Assembly (NCBI GenBank): GCA_017612555.1
Contig: JAGAFR010000034.1
Span: 62,001-126,000 of the forward strand
Source of the DNA: Lachnospiraceae bacterium
Lineage (GTDB): Bacteria; Bacillota; Clostridia; Lachnospirales; Lachnospiraceae
Reading direction: 5' to 3'
Length of the DNA stretch: 64,000 bases
Shown here: in pieces, positions 27,832 through 37,686 of the stretch
Layout of the letters: each line of letters opens with the position of its first letter
Position numbering within the stretch: position 1 is the first letter of the stretch
Translations under genes and position numbers: made by a program
Notes under the pieces: generated by a model
Told to the model about the DNA's origin: nothing
What the model saw: only the letters and a program-made list of their open reading frames with translations
The model's database searches: none

Positions 27832-29364
27832 ATGGATCTTCATATCAAGGATAAACGGATAAGCCTGATCACGCTGTGCTGTATAGGGTGGGGGATACTT
27901 GCCCATGGTATGGCGATCTTCAATAAGTATTCATATCATGATGATGTTCCCTGGTTTAACGGCGTCGGTGAGACATACGGGTTGGGAAGGTGGTTTCTCG
28001 GATTTTCGGGAAAAATGATAGAGTGGCTGTTTGACAGTCATAATTACAGTATGCCCGTTTTTAACGGAATATTGACCATCGCGTCGATCGGCACAATGGT
28101 TTACATAATATGCAAACGGCTGAAGATAACGTCCAATGTCCTGATAATATCACTATGCGGCGTTATGATCTGCTTCCCGTCAGTCATTAACATCTTCGGT
28201 TTTGTGTTTACGGCCGGATATTACTACATCAGCGCACTTTTATCTGTTGTGGGTGCCTATTTGTTCTACAAATTCAAGAGTGTATCGTCGATCATCATAT
28301 GCGCATTTCTTATGGCCTTATCTACCGGGATATACCAGTCAAATATCGCCATATCTCTGATCGTTATGCTCATATTCATGCTTGACGAAGTTGCCGGTTC
28401 GGACATGGATTGGAAACAGTACATGATCCTTACGGGCAAGAATGCGATCGTTTGCATATGCTTTATGGCGGAGTACTTTGTGCTTAATCGAGTGTTCCTG
28501 ACTTTGAATCATCAGGAAATGTACGATTACAAAGGAGTGAATTCTTTTGGAGCAACGGATATCAAGGGATACCTGCTTCGTATCGTTACCGCGTATAAGA
28601 GATTTATCAAGCCTGTCGATTACATAAACTATAATAATGCGTCAGCTAATATGTTTCCGCTGAATATAAGATATCTTCACATGATCCTTGTCTTTCTTGT
28701 CGTGATCCTGATCGCTTTCTGGCTAACGGATTTTCCCAAGATGACAAAAAAAGCGCAGATCGGACTTCTTGTTGTCATCAGTCCGTTGTTTGCCTATTTC
28801 ATATATGTCATGGTAGCCGAAGAAGACGCACATGGGGGGATGGCCTACGGGGAAGCCTTCATGTTCGTGCTGGCGGTATACGTGATCGAGAGGATAAGAG
28901 AAAAGAACAGGTATACACGGATCATCAGCAAAGTATGTGTGGCGCTTATTCTGGCCATAGGGATAATGATGGCCAGGTATGCCAATGTTTGCTACCTGAA
29001 GGCGGAGATCATGCAAAATGAGGCGATCAACTACTATAACAGGCTGATCGTCAGGATCCAGTCTACAGAAGGGTATTCGGAAGATACCCCGGTTGTGTAT
29101 GTAAGCGGAAGGTCCAAGAACGATGATGACCTTCAGGGAGCAAAGATCTTTGATGCCATATATCTTCCGCCGTATCAGGGAAACTCGATAATCAATGATT
29201 TTTCGTGGGAAGAAACGATGAACATGTGGTGCGGTTTTGCTCGGGTTGAAGGAAGCATGAGCGATATAGAGGATAAGAGCGTTGTGGAAAAGATGCCGCC
29301 GTACCCTGCCGAAGGTTCGGTAAAAATGGTGAATGGTGTGCTTGTGGTTAAGTTCGCAGAGTAA
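27832..29364 (+). CDS. GtrII-like membrane glucosyltransferase family protein
   Basis: About 510 residues from ATG 27832, two bases after the previous stop; an upstream in-frame start at 27781 would lie within the permease gene. About eleven membrane helices. The first outer loop YSYHDDVPWFNGVGETYGLGRW has the acidic pair expected of GtrII (O-antigen glucosyl) transferases, and AFLMALSTGIYQSN is a typical mid-helix block. The last 120 residues are an outer domain. GtrII enzymes transfer a sugar from undecaprenyl phosphate to a surface polysaccharide. Confidence 0.75.
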   Translation: MDLHIKDKRISLITLCCIGWGILAHGMAIFNKYSYHDDVPWFNGVGETYGLGRWFLGFSGKMIEWLFDSHNYSMPVFNGILTIASIGTMVYIICKRLKITSNVLIISLCGVMICFPSVINIFGFVFTAGYYYISALLSVVGAYLFYKFKSVSSIIICAFLMALSTGIYQSNIAISLIVMLIFMLDEVAGSDMDWKQYMILTGKNAIVCICFMAEYFVLNRVFLTLNHQEMYDYKGVNSFGATDIKGYLLRIVTAYKRFIKPVDYINYNNASANMFPLNIRYLHMILVFLVVILIAFWLTDFPKMTKKAQIGLLVVISPLFAYFIYVMVAEEDAHGGMAYGEAFMFVLAVYVIERIREKNRYTRIISKVCVALILAIGIMMARYANVCYLKAEIMQNEAINYYNRLIVRIQSTEGYSEDTPVVYVSGRSKNDDDLQGAKIFDAIYLPPYQGNSIINDFSWEETMNMWCGFARVEGSMSDIEDKSVVEKMPPYPAEGSVKMVNGVLVVKFAE

Positions 29365-29372
29365 ATAATCAG

Positions 29373-29401
29373 TTGATAATACGCGATTTTTAGGGTATCA
29401 T
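29373..29401 (+). promoter_or_regulatory. Promoter for the GGDEF/EAL gene, probably leaderless
   Basis: TTGATA at 29373-29378, 17-base spacer, TATCAT at 29396-29401, then seven bases (TTAACAT) to ATG 29409. There is no space for a Shine-Dalgarno site. Confidence 0.65.
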
Positions 29402-29408
29402 TTAACAT

Positions 29409-32036
29409 ATGGGTTTTATGATCGATACAAGTGAACTACAGGGATTACAGGATGTTTATGCGCAGGTTGCGAACCTGTTTATTTTTTGTGTGGATGAAAC
29501 AGGAAAGCGCGTTACCGAGATGTCCGGGAACCCTGAGGAGATAGGGCGCGTTGTATCCCTTCTTGACGAAATGCAGATCAGAGCCGCGATCAACAGGGTT
29601 CTGTTCGATTCCGTCGAAGAGCAGGTCATAGAGAACACTGAATACCCCAATCTGAAGATCGCAACGGTCGGGGTCAGGGTCGGAGGAGTTCCTTCTTTTG
29701 CGTGGTTTATAGCCGGCGTAATGCCTGATGAAGGCGGAGAGAATGACATAACCAACTTCGAATGTACGATCCCTTTGTACAAGTTCAATTCATCGGTCGA
29801 TCTTATTCGCGAGGTTTCCAAGAGGATCTACGGCGAGTCGTATGTGGCTGCTGAGGCGGTTGCCGATGCGAAGCGTGCAATGTCGGGCGCCGAAGAGATG
29901 CAAAAGGCCCTGAAGCGTTCCGAAGCCATGACCGGTGTCGTATCACAGCTCGGAAGCGATGAATCGTTCGAAGTCATCGCAAACAGGGTTCTTGACTATA
30001 CCGGGAAATATTCGGAAATATCACATGCGTATGTTCTTCGCCCCAAAAGGGACGGGAACGGCATCGAGATCATCGGCAGTTATACATCTCCGGGTGAGTC
30101 ACCTCTTGATCCCGTCATAGACATTATGTCCCAGTCTTTTCTGTCTCAGATAGGCGATCAGACCAAGATAATATCATATCGCACAAGGATCGAAGAGAAG
30201 AACCGGGATTGGCTTGATTCCATCGGGATATCGGCTGCAGTTGCCATCCCCATTGCCATAAACGGCAAGACAGCCATGTATGCGTTCTATCTGGATAACA
30301 AGATAGGCAAAGAATGGGGCATGGATGAAGTCAAGTTCTTCGGAGATGCGACGAAAGTCATTCAGTCAAGTGCAACAAACCGCATCCAGCGTAATTCCAT
30401 TACAAGTTCATATAAATCACTGGAGACGATACTGGACAACGTCGGATCCGTTATATACGTGCGCGATATCAGCAGTTCGAGCATCGTATATGTCAACAGG
30501 ATGTGTAAGAATACATTTGAGCAGGAGATAATGAGCGGATCCATCGTAGGACTGTTCGAAGAAGGCTCCCGATACAATACCGCATCAAGCTATCGTGAGG
30601 TCAATTACAAAGAGAAGAACCGCTGGTATGACGTCACATCGACCAACATGACATGGGTTGACGGACGAAAGGTAGTGCTCTATGCCATTATCGATGTTAC
30701 CGAGAAGAAGCAGTATCAGAAGAAGATAGAGCAGCAGGCGAACAATGATTTCCTTACGGGGCTTTACAACCGTATGTGCTGCGAAAGAGACCTTCTGCGT
30801 ATAGTTGACGAGGCTAAGGAGTGCGGCGGCAAGGGTGCTGTCATATACCTTGACCTTGATGATTTCAAGCATATAAATGACGGACTGGGGCATCAGTACG
30901 GTGATGTGCTCCTTAAAGCCATTTCAAACAGCCTGTCGCGCATAAACGGTGTTGAGAATACATGTTACCGTATGGGCGGCGATGAGTTCGTAATCCTCGT
31001 TCCGCATACAAGCTATGACAGGTTTGAGGAGATCATGGAGAATATCAGGGTGGTGTTCAATAAGCCGTGGTTCCTTAAGGGTGCGGATTATTACTGTACA
31101 TCGAGTATCGGTATCGTTACGTTCCCCGATGAGGGGGAGACGGTGCAGGATCTGATCCGTAAGGCCGATATCGCGATGTATACGGCCAAAAAATCAGGTA
31201 AGAACAAGATGGCACACTACACGGATGCATCCGATGACGAGGCATATAAGAGGCTCGACATGGAGAAGAGCATGCGTGCCGCAACAGCTGCCGATTACGA
31301 TCAGTTCGAAGTATACTATCAGCCTATCGTTGATATCACAAAGCCCGGCAATCCGTGTACCGGTGCAGAGGCTCTCATCAGATGGAACTCGGCGGAGCTG
31401 GGATTTATCTCCCCGGGAGATTTCATACCTCTTGCGGAATACCTCGGCCTTATCAATCCCATTGGACTGCATGTCTTAAGGCGTGCATGTGAAGCCGTCA
31501 AGTACTGGAATGAGAACGGACATCCTTATTACAAAGTCAACGTTAACCTGTCGGTCGTTCAGCTCATGCAGAACGATATCGTTGAGTGTATAGAAAAGAC
31601 CATCAATGAGGTGGGTGTCAACCCGAGGAACCTTACGCTTGAGGTTACCGAGTCACTTGCCATCAATGATATGGAACGTATGAAGAAGATCCTCGGCAAC
31701 ATTAAGAAGCTGGGCATCAGGATCGCGCTTGATGATTTCGGAACGGGTTATTCATCGCTTAACCATATACGTGAGATACCGCTTGATGTTATCAAGGTGG
31801 ACCAGACATTTGTTACTGACCTTGCCACAGATACATATGCACAGTCGTTCGTCAGGATGATCGGTGAACTTGCCGAGGCCCTCGGTGTCCGGGTCTGTGT
31901 CGAGGGTATTGAGACCGCGGAGCAGTTTAAGGCTCTCGAGAATATGAACGTGCGCATGGTGCAGGGGTTCTATTTTGATAAGCCGATGCCGAGAAGTGAA
32001 TTTGAAGCGAAGTATCTGAAAACGGGAGAAGGATAA
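29409..32036 (+). CDS. Dual GGDEF/EAL cyclic-di-GMP enzyme with N-terminal sensory domains
   Basis: 875 residues, no membrane helices. Order: an N-terminal ligand-type domain (1-150, possibly PocR-like), a GAF-like region (about 175-325), a PAS-like segment (about 335-430), GGDEF (about 445-610; intact GGDEF at about 522) and EAL (about 620-870; AEALIRW at about 652, NVNLSV, EVTES, DDFGTGYSSL, IKVDQTFV, EGIET). All catalytic residues of both domains are present. The inhibitory RxxD site five residues before GGDEF is absent (GVEN there). It may make and degrade cyclic di-GMP in response to a cytoplasmic signal. Confidence 0.93.
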   Translation: MGFMIDTSELQGLQDVYAQVANLFIFCVDETGKRVTEMSGNPEEIGRVVSLLDEMQIRAAINRVLFDSVEEQVIENTEYPNLKIATVGVRVGGVPSFAWFIAGVMPDEGGENDITNFECTIPLYKFNSSVDLIREVSKRIYGESYVAAEAVADAKRAMSGAEEMQKALKRSEAMTGVVSQLGSDESFEVIANRVLDYTGKYSEISHAYVLRPKRDGNGIEIIGSYTSPGESPLDPVIDIMSQSFLSQIGDQTKIISYRTRIEEKNRDWLDSIGISAAVAIPIAINGKTAMYAFYLDNKIGKEWGMDEVKFFGDATKVIQSSATNRIQRNSITSSYKSLETILDNVGSVIYVRDISSSSIVYVNRMCKNTFEQEIMSGSIVGLFEEGSRYNTASSYREVNYKEKNRWYDVTSTNMTWVDGRKVVLYAIIDVTEKKQYQKKIEQQANNDFLTGLYNRMCCERDLLRIVDEAKECGGKGAVIYLDLDDFKHINDGLGHQYGDVLLKAISNSLSRINGVENTCYRMGGDEFVILVPHTSYDRFEEIMENIRVVFNKPWFLKGADYYCTSSIGIVTFPDEGETVQDLIRKADIAMYTAKKSGKNKMAHYTDASDDEAYKRLDMEKSMRAATAADYDQFEVYYQPIVDITKPGNPCTGAEALIRWNSAELGFISPGDFIPLAEYLGLINPIGLHVLRRACEAVKYWNENGHPYYKVNVNLSVVQLMQNDIVECIEKTINEVGVNPRNLTLEVTESLAINDMERMKKILGNIKKLGIRIALDDFGTGYSSLNHIREIPLDVIKVDQTFVTDLATDTYAQSFVRMIGELAEALGVRVCVEGIETAEQFKALENMNVRMVQGFYFDKPMPRSEFEAKYLKTGEG

Positions 32037-33868
32037 TGCGTTTACGCAAGCTGTTCATAGTCTTGAATATTATCCTAATCTCAATGATCGGACTGATACG
32101 AACATCTTTTATCTGTGATGCGGTCACTTTTTCGATAGTCCCGATCGCGCTCTGTGCGGTCATTCTTTTATTCTGCAAGGACTACAGCTGCTTTCCCGAT
32201 AAAAAGAATATTAAATACGATATAGTGTTTGCCGTACTGTTTATTCTGATGCTTTCACTTGAAGAGATACTGAAGGCGATGCGTTCCATGGACGGTGAGC
32301 TGTTTAACACCGTATTTAAGCTGATCTATTTCCCTGTTCTGATCTATTCCCTTATGATAGATATCGACTATGCCCTTTTCGCTTCACGTACCGTTTCGAC
32401 GGGTGAAGATGGACCTGCGTCAGGCTCCGGAAAGTTTCTGGGGATCTATTATCCCGTATGGATGTATATCGCTGTTTCTTTTGTGTTCCTGATAGCATAT
32501 TATCCCGGAGTCATGCATACCGATTTTGAGAAAGAATGGATGTGGGGATATGAAACAAAATGGAGCGATTGGCATACGGTCGGATATCTGATGTTCATCA
32601 AGTTATGTACGATCTTTACCGACAGACCGTTCATGATAACGATCGCTTCTTCGCTTATGTATTACCTGACGGCCAATTATACCGTCGGGGTACTGAGAAA
32701 GCATTTTCCTTCACGTCAATACATAGGATGGATATACATGTGTCTGTATATGTGTTTCGGATTTTACAGCTGCATGTATATCGGCGAGGTGCAGAAAAAT
32801 AACCTGAGCACTCCGATGCTGCTTGCGTTTGCGGTATCGTTGCTGGATCATGCACTTAGCCGCGAGCATGACAGAAGGCAGTACATCAATATGGCGATCT
32901 TTGCTTTTTTTGCTTCGCTGTTTCGACATTCGCTCTGGGAGATAGTTCTTATCACCATTGTGTTTACCGCTGTCGGAGCGGCACTTTGCAAAGAAAAGAC
33001 CGGAGAAGAGAAGAAGAAAGACATAAAGGGACTTGCTTTTATCTTTGCGACAACGGTTGCATCTTTTCTCATCTTTACGGAAGGGATAGGGTTTGGGCTG
33101 CTTAAGGCCGAACGTAATCCGGCGTATATAAAATACACGATCCCCATGAATCTTGCAGCCTCCATGGCATACAGAAGTCAGGAGACGGGACTTGTGATCG
33201 ATGATGAGATAAAACAGATGATGGAACAGATCATACCGATGGAAAAGTGGGCGGAATACTATTGCCCCTATGATGCTGATGTTATAGACAGGCCATGGCA
33301 TGAGATCGGTGACAATGTACTAAAGCTCAATGACCCCAAGATCGCATCGGATATCATAAGAGTGAACTGGTATTATCTGACCCATTATCCAAGGCAGTTT
33401 GTATTATCGTTTTTTGATATAAATTCCATTGTTTGGGAAATAGCAAAGGCACCCGGGCTGGAGATGTACAGCCCTCACTCCGCGCCTGAGCACTACGATA
33501 TACATCATATGAGGAAGGGAGAGTTTTACAACTTTTCGGAAAGCCTGAAGATGTTTTTGGGAAGTTTCGGTATCGGACGGACAGTTGTTTACAGAGGCGG
33601 ACTGTATCTGTATCTGATGATACTGACAGCATTCATACTTCTTAGGAAGCATCAATTCCGGGTGTTAACATCGATGCTCCCGATACTGTTGTATGCGCTC
33701 GCGCTTATGATCTCCATTCCGCAGGAGGGTTCTCAGTATATAATGCCTTTTCCGCTATTTGCAGCGTTGTTCGGAGTTGTTTCATTTATGATCAGGGAGA
33801 ACGATCAGGTTCTCAAGAAGATACGGAGGGAAAAACATGCAGAAACTGAATCTGTTCAAGGAACTTGA
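32036..33868 (+). CDS. Polytopic membrane protein (DUF6020-like), possible surface glycan enzyme
   Basis: 610 residues; ATG overlaps the preceding stop as TAATG. About thirteen membrane helices, with a conserved-looking outer loop YYPGVMHTDFEKEWMWGYE and WSDWHTVGYLMFIKLC, and a long outer segment at residues about 370-510. It resembles the membrane family DUF6020 (recalled, tentative), which is built like GT-C glycosyltransferases. The function is unknown. Its 3' end overlaps the IMP cyclohydrolase gene by 32 bases. Confidence 0.7.
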   Translation: MRLRKLFIVLNIILISMIGLIRTSFICDAVTFSIVPIALCAVILLFCKDYSCFPDKKNIKYDIVFAVLFILMLSLEEILKAMRSMDGELFNTVFKLIYFPVLIYSLMIDIDYALFASRTVSTGEDGPASGSGKFLGIYYPVWMYIAVSFVFLIAYYPGVMHTDFEKEWMWGYETKWSDWHTVGYLMFIKLCTIFTDRPFMITIASSLMYYLTANYTVGVLRKHFPSRQYIGWIYMCLYMCFGFYSCMYIGEVQKNNLSTPMLLAFAVSLLDHALSREHDRRQYINMAIFAFFASLFRHSLWEIVLITIVFTAVGAALCKEKTGEEKKKDIKGLAFIFATTVASFLIFTEGIGFGLLKAERNPAYIKYTIPMNLAASMAYRSQETGLVIDDEIKQMMEQIIPMEKWAEYYCPYDADVIDRPWHEIGDNVLKLNDPKIASDIIRVNWYYLTHYPRQFVLSFFDINSIVWEIAKAPGLEMYSPHSAPEHYDIHHMRKGEFYNFSESLKMFLGSFGIGRTVVYRGGLYLYLMILTAFILLRKHQFRVLTSMLPILLYALALMISIPQEGSQYIMPFPLFAALFGVVSFMIRENDQVLKKIRREKHAETESVQGT

Positions 33869-34550
33869 TGCCAATTCATATCCCGGAAGAGGAATAGTCA
33901 TAGGCAGATCTGCTGACGGAAAGTATGCTGTGACGGCGTATTTCATCATGGGAAGAAGTACCAATTCAAGAAACCGAGTGTTTGTTGAAGACGGTGACGG
34001 TATACGTACAAAAGCGTTTGACGAGAGCAAGCTTGAGGATCCGTCACTTATCATATATGCGCCTGTCAGGGTACTTGGAAATACGACGATCGTGACAAAC
34101 GGCGATCAGACCGACACGATATATGACGGGTTAAAAGCAGGCAAGTCATTTGAAGAATCGTTAAGAAGCCGCGAATTTGAACCTGATGCACCAAACTATA
34201 CGCCACGTATCTCGGGTATCATGGACATAGTGAGCGGCAAATATACATATGCACTATCGATATTAAAGAGCGACAACGGAAACCCTGAAGAGTGTAACCG
34301 TTTTACCTTCGCGTATGATAATCCTCTCGCAGGTGAAGGTCATTTTATCCATACTTACATGAAAGACGGCAATCCTCTGCCTTCGTTTGAAGGGGAGCCT
34401 AAGTTTGTATCGATAGAAGGCGATATCGAGACATTTACAACAAAGATATGGAACAGCCTCAACCTTGACAACAAAGTATCTCTGTTCGTGCGTTTCATTG
34501 ATATTGCCACCGGAGAGTCAAAAACCAGGATAGTAAACAAGAACGTTTAG
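33837..34550 (+). CDS. IMP cyclohydrolase, PurO-like
   Basis: 237 residues. It begins LDANSYPGRGIVIGRSADGK and carries AVTAYFIMGRSTNSRNRVF and later NYTPRISGIMD, motifs of the archaeal-type IMP cyclohydrolase PurO, which is unrelated to the N-terminal half of PurH. It closes the ring of FAICAR to give IMP, the final step of de novo purine synthesis. The next gene is a stand-alone AICAR formyltransferase, the preceding step, which strongly supports the call. The start overlaps the membrane-protein gene by 32 bases. Confidence 0.85.
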   Translation: MQKLNLFKELDANSYPGRGIVIGRSADGKYAVTAYFIMGRSTNSRNRVFVEDGDGIRTKAFDESKLEDPSLIIYAPVRVLGNTTIVTNGDQTDTIYDGLKAGKSFEESLRSREFEPDAPNYTPRISGIMDIVSGKYTYALSILKSDNGNPEECNRFTFAYDNPLAGEGHFIHTYMKDGNPLPSFEGEPKFVSIEGDIETFTTKIWNSLNLDNKVSLFVRFIDIATGESKTRIVNKNV

Positions 34551-34560
34551 GAGAATGATC

Positions 34561-35739
34561 ATGAAAGAACTTGAACTCAAATACGGATGCAACCCGAACC
34601 AGAAGCCTTCCAGGATCTACCGCGCAGACGGCGGAGATCTTCCGATAACCGTCCTTAACGGTCGTCCGGGCTATATCAATCTTCTTGATGCGCTGAACGG
34701 ATGGCAGCTTGTTTCGGAACTGAAGGCTGCAACCGGTTTACCTGCCGCAACTTCATTCAAGCATGTGTCTCCGGCCGGAGCAGCGATAGGAAGGCCGCTT
34801 TCAGACACGATGAAAAAGATATATTTTGTTGATGATCTGGGCGATCTTTCGCCGCTTGCCTGCGCATATGCAAGGGCCAGGGGTGCGGACAGGATGTCGT
34901 CGTTCGGTGATTTTGTCGCACTTTCGGACGTGTGTGATCTGTCAACAGCCATGATCCTCAAAAGGGAGGTGTCGGACGGTGTGATCGCTCCCGGATACGA
35001 TCCGGATGCACTAGAGGTATTATCTGCCAAGAAAAAAGGAAACTATGCGGTCATCCGGATAGACAAGGATTATAAACCGGCGCCTGTCGAGCACAAGGAA
35101 GTATTTGGGATCACTTTTGAGCAGGGAAGAAACGATATTGAGATAAATGACTCGCTCCTTACCAATATCGTGACAAAAAACAAAGACCTTCCCGAAGAGG
35201 CAAAGCATGATCTGCTCATATCTCTCATAACTCTCAAGTATACACAGTCCAACTCGGTCTGCTATGCCAAGGACGGACAGGCGATCGGTATAGGTGCCGG
35301 ACAACAGTCAAGAGTTCATTGTGTACGCCTTGCGGGACAGAAGGCGGATAACTGGTTCCTTCGTCAGAGCCCGAAGGTACTTGAACTTGATTTTGCCGAA
35401 GGTATCGGAAGAGCAGACAGGGACAATGCCATAGATAATTACATCGGTGACACCTACATGGATGTTCTGGGAGATAACGTGTGGCAGAAGTATTTCAAGA
35501 CCAGACCGGATGTATATTCCGCTGAGGAAAAGAGAAAATGGCTTGATAAGATGAACGGTGTATCACTCGGCTCCGATGCGTTCTTCCCGTTCCGTGATAA
35601 TATCGACCGCGGAGCAAAGAGCGGTGTGAAATATATAGTACAGCCGGGTGGATCCGTTCGCGATGATCTTGTCATCGAAGCCTGTGATGAATACAAAATG
35701 GTAATGGTCTGCAACGGTGTGAGGCTTTTCCATCATTAA
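34561..35739 (+). CDS. AICAR formyltransferase, stand-alone (C-terminal half of PurH)
   Basis: About 392 residues from ATG 34561, preferred over ATG 34555 because AGGAG at 34549-34553 is seven bases upstream. The active-site block TSFKHVSPAGAAIG (Lys-His pair) and GADRMSSFGDFVALSD are present, with SNSVCYAKDGQAIGIGAGQQ and SDAFFPFRDNID late. The length equals the transformylase domain of bifunctional PurH; the cyclohydrolase domain is missing and replaced by the separate PurO-like gene upstream. It uses 10-formyl-tetrahydrofolate to formylate AICAR. Confidence 0.93.
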   Translation: MKELELKYGCNPNQKPSRIYRADGGDLPITVLNGRPGYINLLDALNGWQLVSELKAATGLPAATSFKHVSPAGAAIGRPLSDTMKKIYFVDDLGDLSPLACAYARARGADRMSSFGDFVALSDVCDLSTAMILKREVSDGVIAPGYDPDALEVLSAKKKGNYAVIRIDKDYKPAPVEHKEVFGITFEQGRNDIEINDSLLTNIVTKNKDLPEEAKHDLLISLITLKYTQSNSVCYAKDGQAIGIGAGQQSRVHCVRLAGQKADNWFLRQSPKVLELDFAEGIGRADRDNAIDNYIGDTYMDVLGDNVWQKYFKTRPDVYSAEEKRKWLDKMNGVSLGSDAFFPFRDNIDRGAKSGVKYIVQPGGSVRDDLVIEACDEYKMVMVCNGVRLFHH

Positions 35740-35748
35740 GTACATCTG

Positions 35749-37686
35749 ATGAAGAAGATCGGTTTATTCTGTAAAAAATATGCTTATATGATCGCAGTCG
35801 CGGTATTTGCTGCGATCATTTGCTGTAGTGGGATCATAATATTCTGTCGTTCTGTGGGAAGTGCCAGGATAAATGAAGTGTGTACGTCAAACGTCAGCTG
35901 CTGTGAGGACGCTGACGGCAATTATCCCGATTGGATAGAACTGTACAATCCGACAGACATGGATATGGATCTGTCAGGATTTACGCTGAATAAGTCGGCG
36001 GATACAAACAAAGAAAAGTATGTGATCCCGGATGGGACTGTACTGGGGCCGGGGTCTTTTTTTCTGTTGGATCCGGGTTTTACGATGTCATCAAAAGGAT
36101 GCAGCGTGAACCTTCTCAACAGAAAAAAACAGTATGTCGATCACGTGTATATCCCGGCGCTGGAGTATGACACTACATACTCAAGATCGGAGGACGGATC
36201 CGGGAAATGGGAAATAATGACACCGACTCCGGGGTATTCCAACAGTGATGCGGAACCTGTCGATCCGGTAATTGAAGGAAGCGTTATCGCTTCGAAAGAT
36301 ACGGGGTTTTATGAGGATGAGATAGATATTGATCTTGTTTCTTCGAATTGGGGGAGAAAGATTCTTTATACAACGGACGGCGCTGATCCGAGAAAGAGCG
36401 GAATTGAATACAACGGTCCGATCCATGTGGAAGATAAGTCGGATGATATCGACAGATGTACGGTGGTAAGAGCGGTCGCTGTGGATCTACTCGGGAGATA
36501 TACAAGAGAGAACAGGTATGTATATTTTGTTGGATTCGATAAAAAGACCGCATATGACAATATGACGGTCCTGTCGGTTGCTGCCGATCCGGATGATCTG
36601 TTCTCGTATGAGAACGGTATAATGGTACCCGGCATCGATTATGACATGTACGTGGCAGCCGGAGAACCTGAGGAATATGACACAAGCAAGGCAAACTTTA
36701 CGAGAAGAGGGCGTACGTCGGAAAGAGAAATAAGATTTGATGTGTTTGATGAAGGCCACAAACTCATTCTGGATACAAATGCAGGTATAAGGATCAAAGG
36801 GCTTTCATCCAGATGGGATGATCAGAAAAGCTTCAGTGTTTTCTTCAGACAGGCATACGGTGGAAGATCAAAAGCCTCCTTTACGACAGATGACGTGGAT
36901 TTTTCCCTGCATTCGCTTGCGATCGATAAATGCGGTCAGGATACGGCGACTAAGATGGTGGATGCCATTATGGGGTACTGCATGCAATACAGCGGCTGTG
37001 CCGTCGCCAAAAGAGTTCCCTGTTGTCTTTTCATAAATGGTGATTATGCCGGCTTTTACTGGCTTACGGAAAGATTCGACCGGACGTTTTTTGCGGACAG
37101 ATACGGAGTTGATGCAGAAGATGTCGAGGTCATTGACAAGGAAGATTTTACGAGCGGGGATGAATGGGGAATTGACAACTTCGACAGGGAAAGCCTTTTG
37201 GAGTATTATGCATCAAATGTAATAGTCGCTCATGACGGTGACTGGCCGGATTTCAATGTCAGATTCTGGCGTACGGGATCGGACGAAGGTACGGAATATG
37301 GTAATGCCAAAATGCGTCCGATCATTTTTGACATGAACTCAAGATCCATGAAGAGTCCCGGTTATGATCCGATCGAATACATGCTTGAGAACTTTTATCC
37401 TTTTCAAAAGCTGACGGGAGAGGATGATGGTTTCAGGCAGGATCTGGTAGAGAAGATAGATGAGATGAGCTCAAATGAGTTCGAACGGCAAAAGGTACTT
37501 GAGCTTATCGATGATCTTCAGGACCGTATGGAGGAGCAGATGATCCTTGACAGGATGAGGTATTCGGACTGTTCAGCCGAGGAAGCCCGGGAGTCATTTG
37601 ACAAGAGCGTGGATGTGATCCGAAAGTTCTTCATGGAGAGATGGGATCACCTGGATGATATCAAGGAAAAATACCTGAATGGCTAA
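35749..37686 (+). CDS. CotH kinase-family protein with lamin-tail-like domain, copy 1
   Basis: 645 residues. One N-terminal membrane helix (about 12-32) anchors the protein outside. Then a lamin-tail-like domain (about 40-165; RINEVCTSN, YPDWIELYNPTD, LSGFTLN), a chitobiase-C-terminal-like module (about 180-265; KILYTTDGADPRKSG), and a CotH fold (about 280-640; GIRIKGLSS, CCLFINGDYAGFYWLTERFD, IVAHDGDWPDFNVRFW, IIFDMNSRS). CotH of spore coats phosphorylates Ser with ATP. Here the second metal motif reads FDMN instead of the usual FDLD. The next two genes form a conserved-looking trio with it (VTC, DUF4956). Confidence 0.85.
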   Translation: MKKIGLFCKKYAYMIAVAVFAAIICCSGIIIFCRSVGSARINEVCTSNVSCCEDADGNYPDWIELYNPTDMDMDLSGFTLNKSADTNKEKYVIPDGTVLGPGSFFLLDPGFTMSSKGCSVNLLNRKKQYVDHVYIPALEYDTTYSRSEDGSGKWEIMTPTPGYSNSDAEPVDPVIEGSVIASKDTGFYEDEIDIDLVSSNWGRKILYTTDGADPRKSGIEYNGPIHVEDKSDDIDRCTVVRAVAVDLLGRYTRENRYVYFVGFDKKTAYDNMTVLSVAADPDDLFSYENGIMVPGIDYDMYVAAGEPEEYDTSKANFTRRGRTSEREIRFDVFDEGHKLILDTNAGIRIKGLSSRWDDQKSFSVFFRQAYGGRSKASFTTDDVDFSLHSLAIDKCGQDTATKMVDAIMGYCMQYSGCAVAKRVPCCLFINGDYAGFYWLTERFDRTFFADRYGVDAEDVEVIDKEDFTSGDEWGIDNFDRESLLEYYASNVIVAHDGDWPDFNVRFWRTGSDEGTEYGNAKMRPIIFDMNSRSMKSPGYDPIEYMLENFYPFQKLTGEDDGFRQDLVEKIDEMSSNEFERQKVLELIDDLQDRMEEQMILDRMRYSDCSAEEARESFDKSVDVIRKFFMERWDHLDDIKEKYLNG

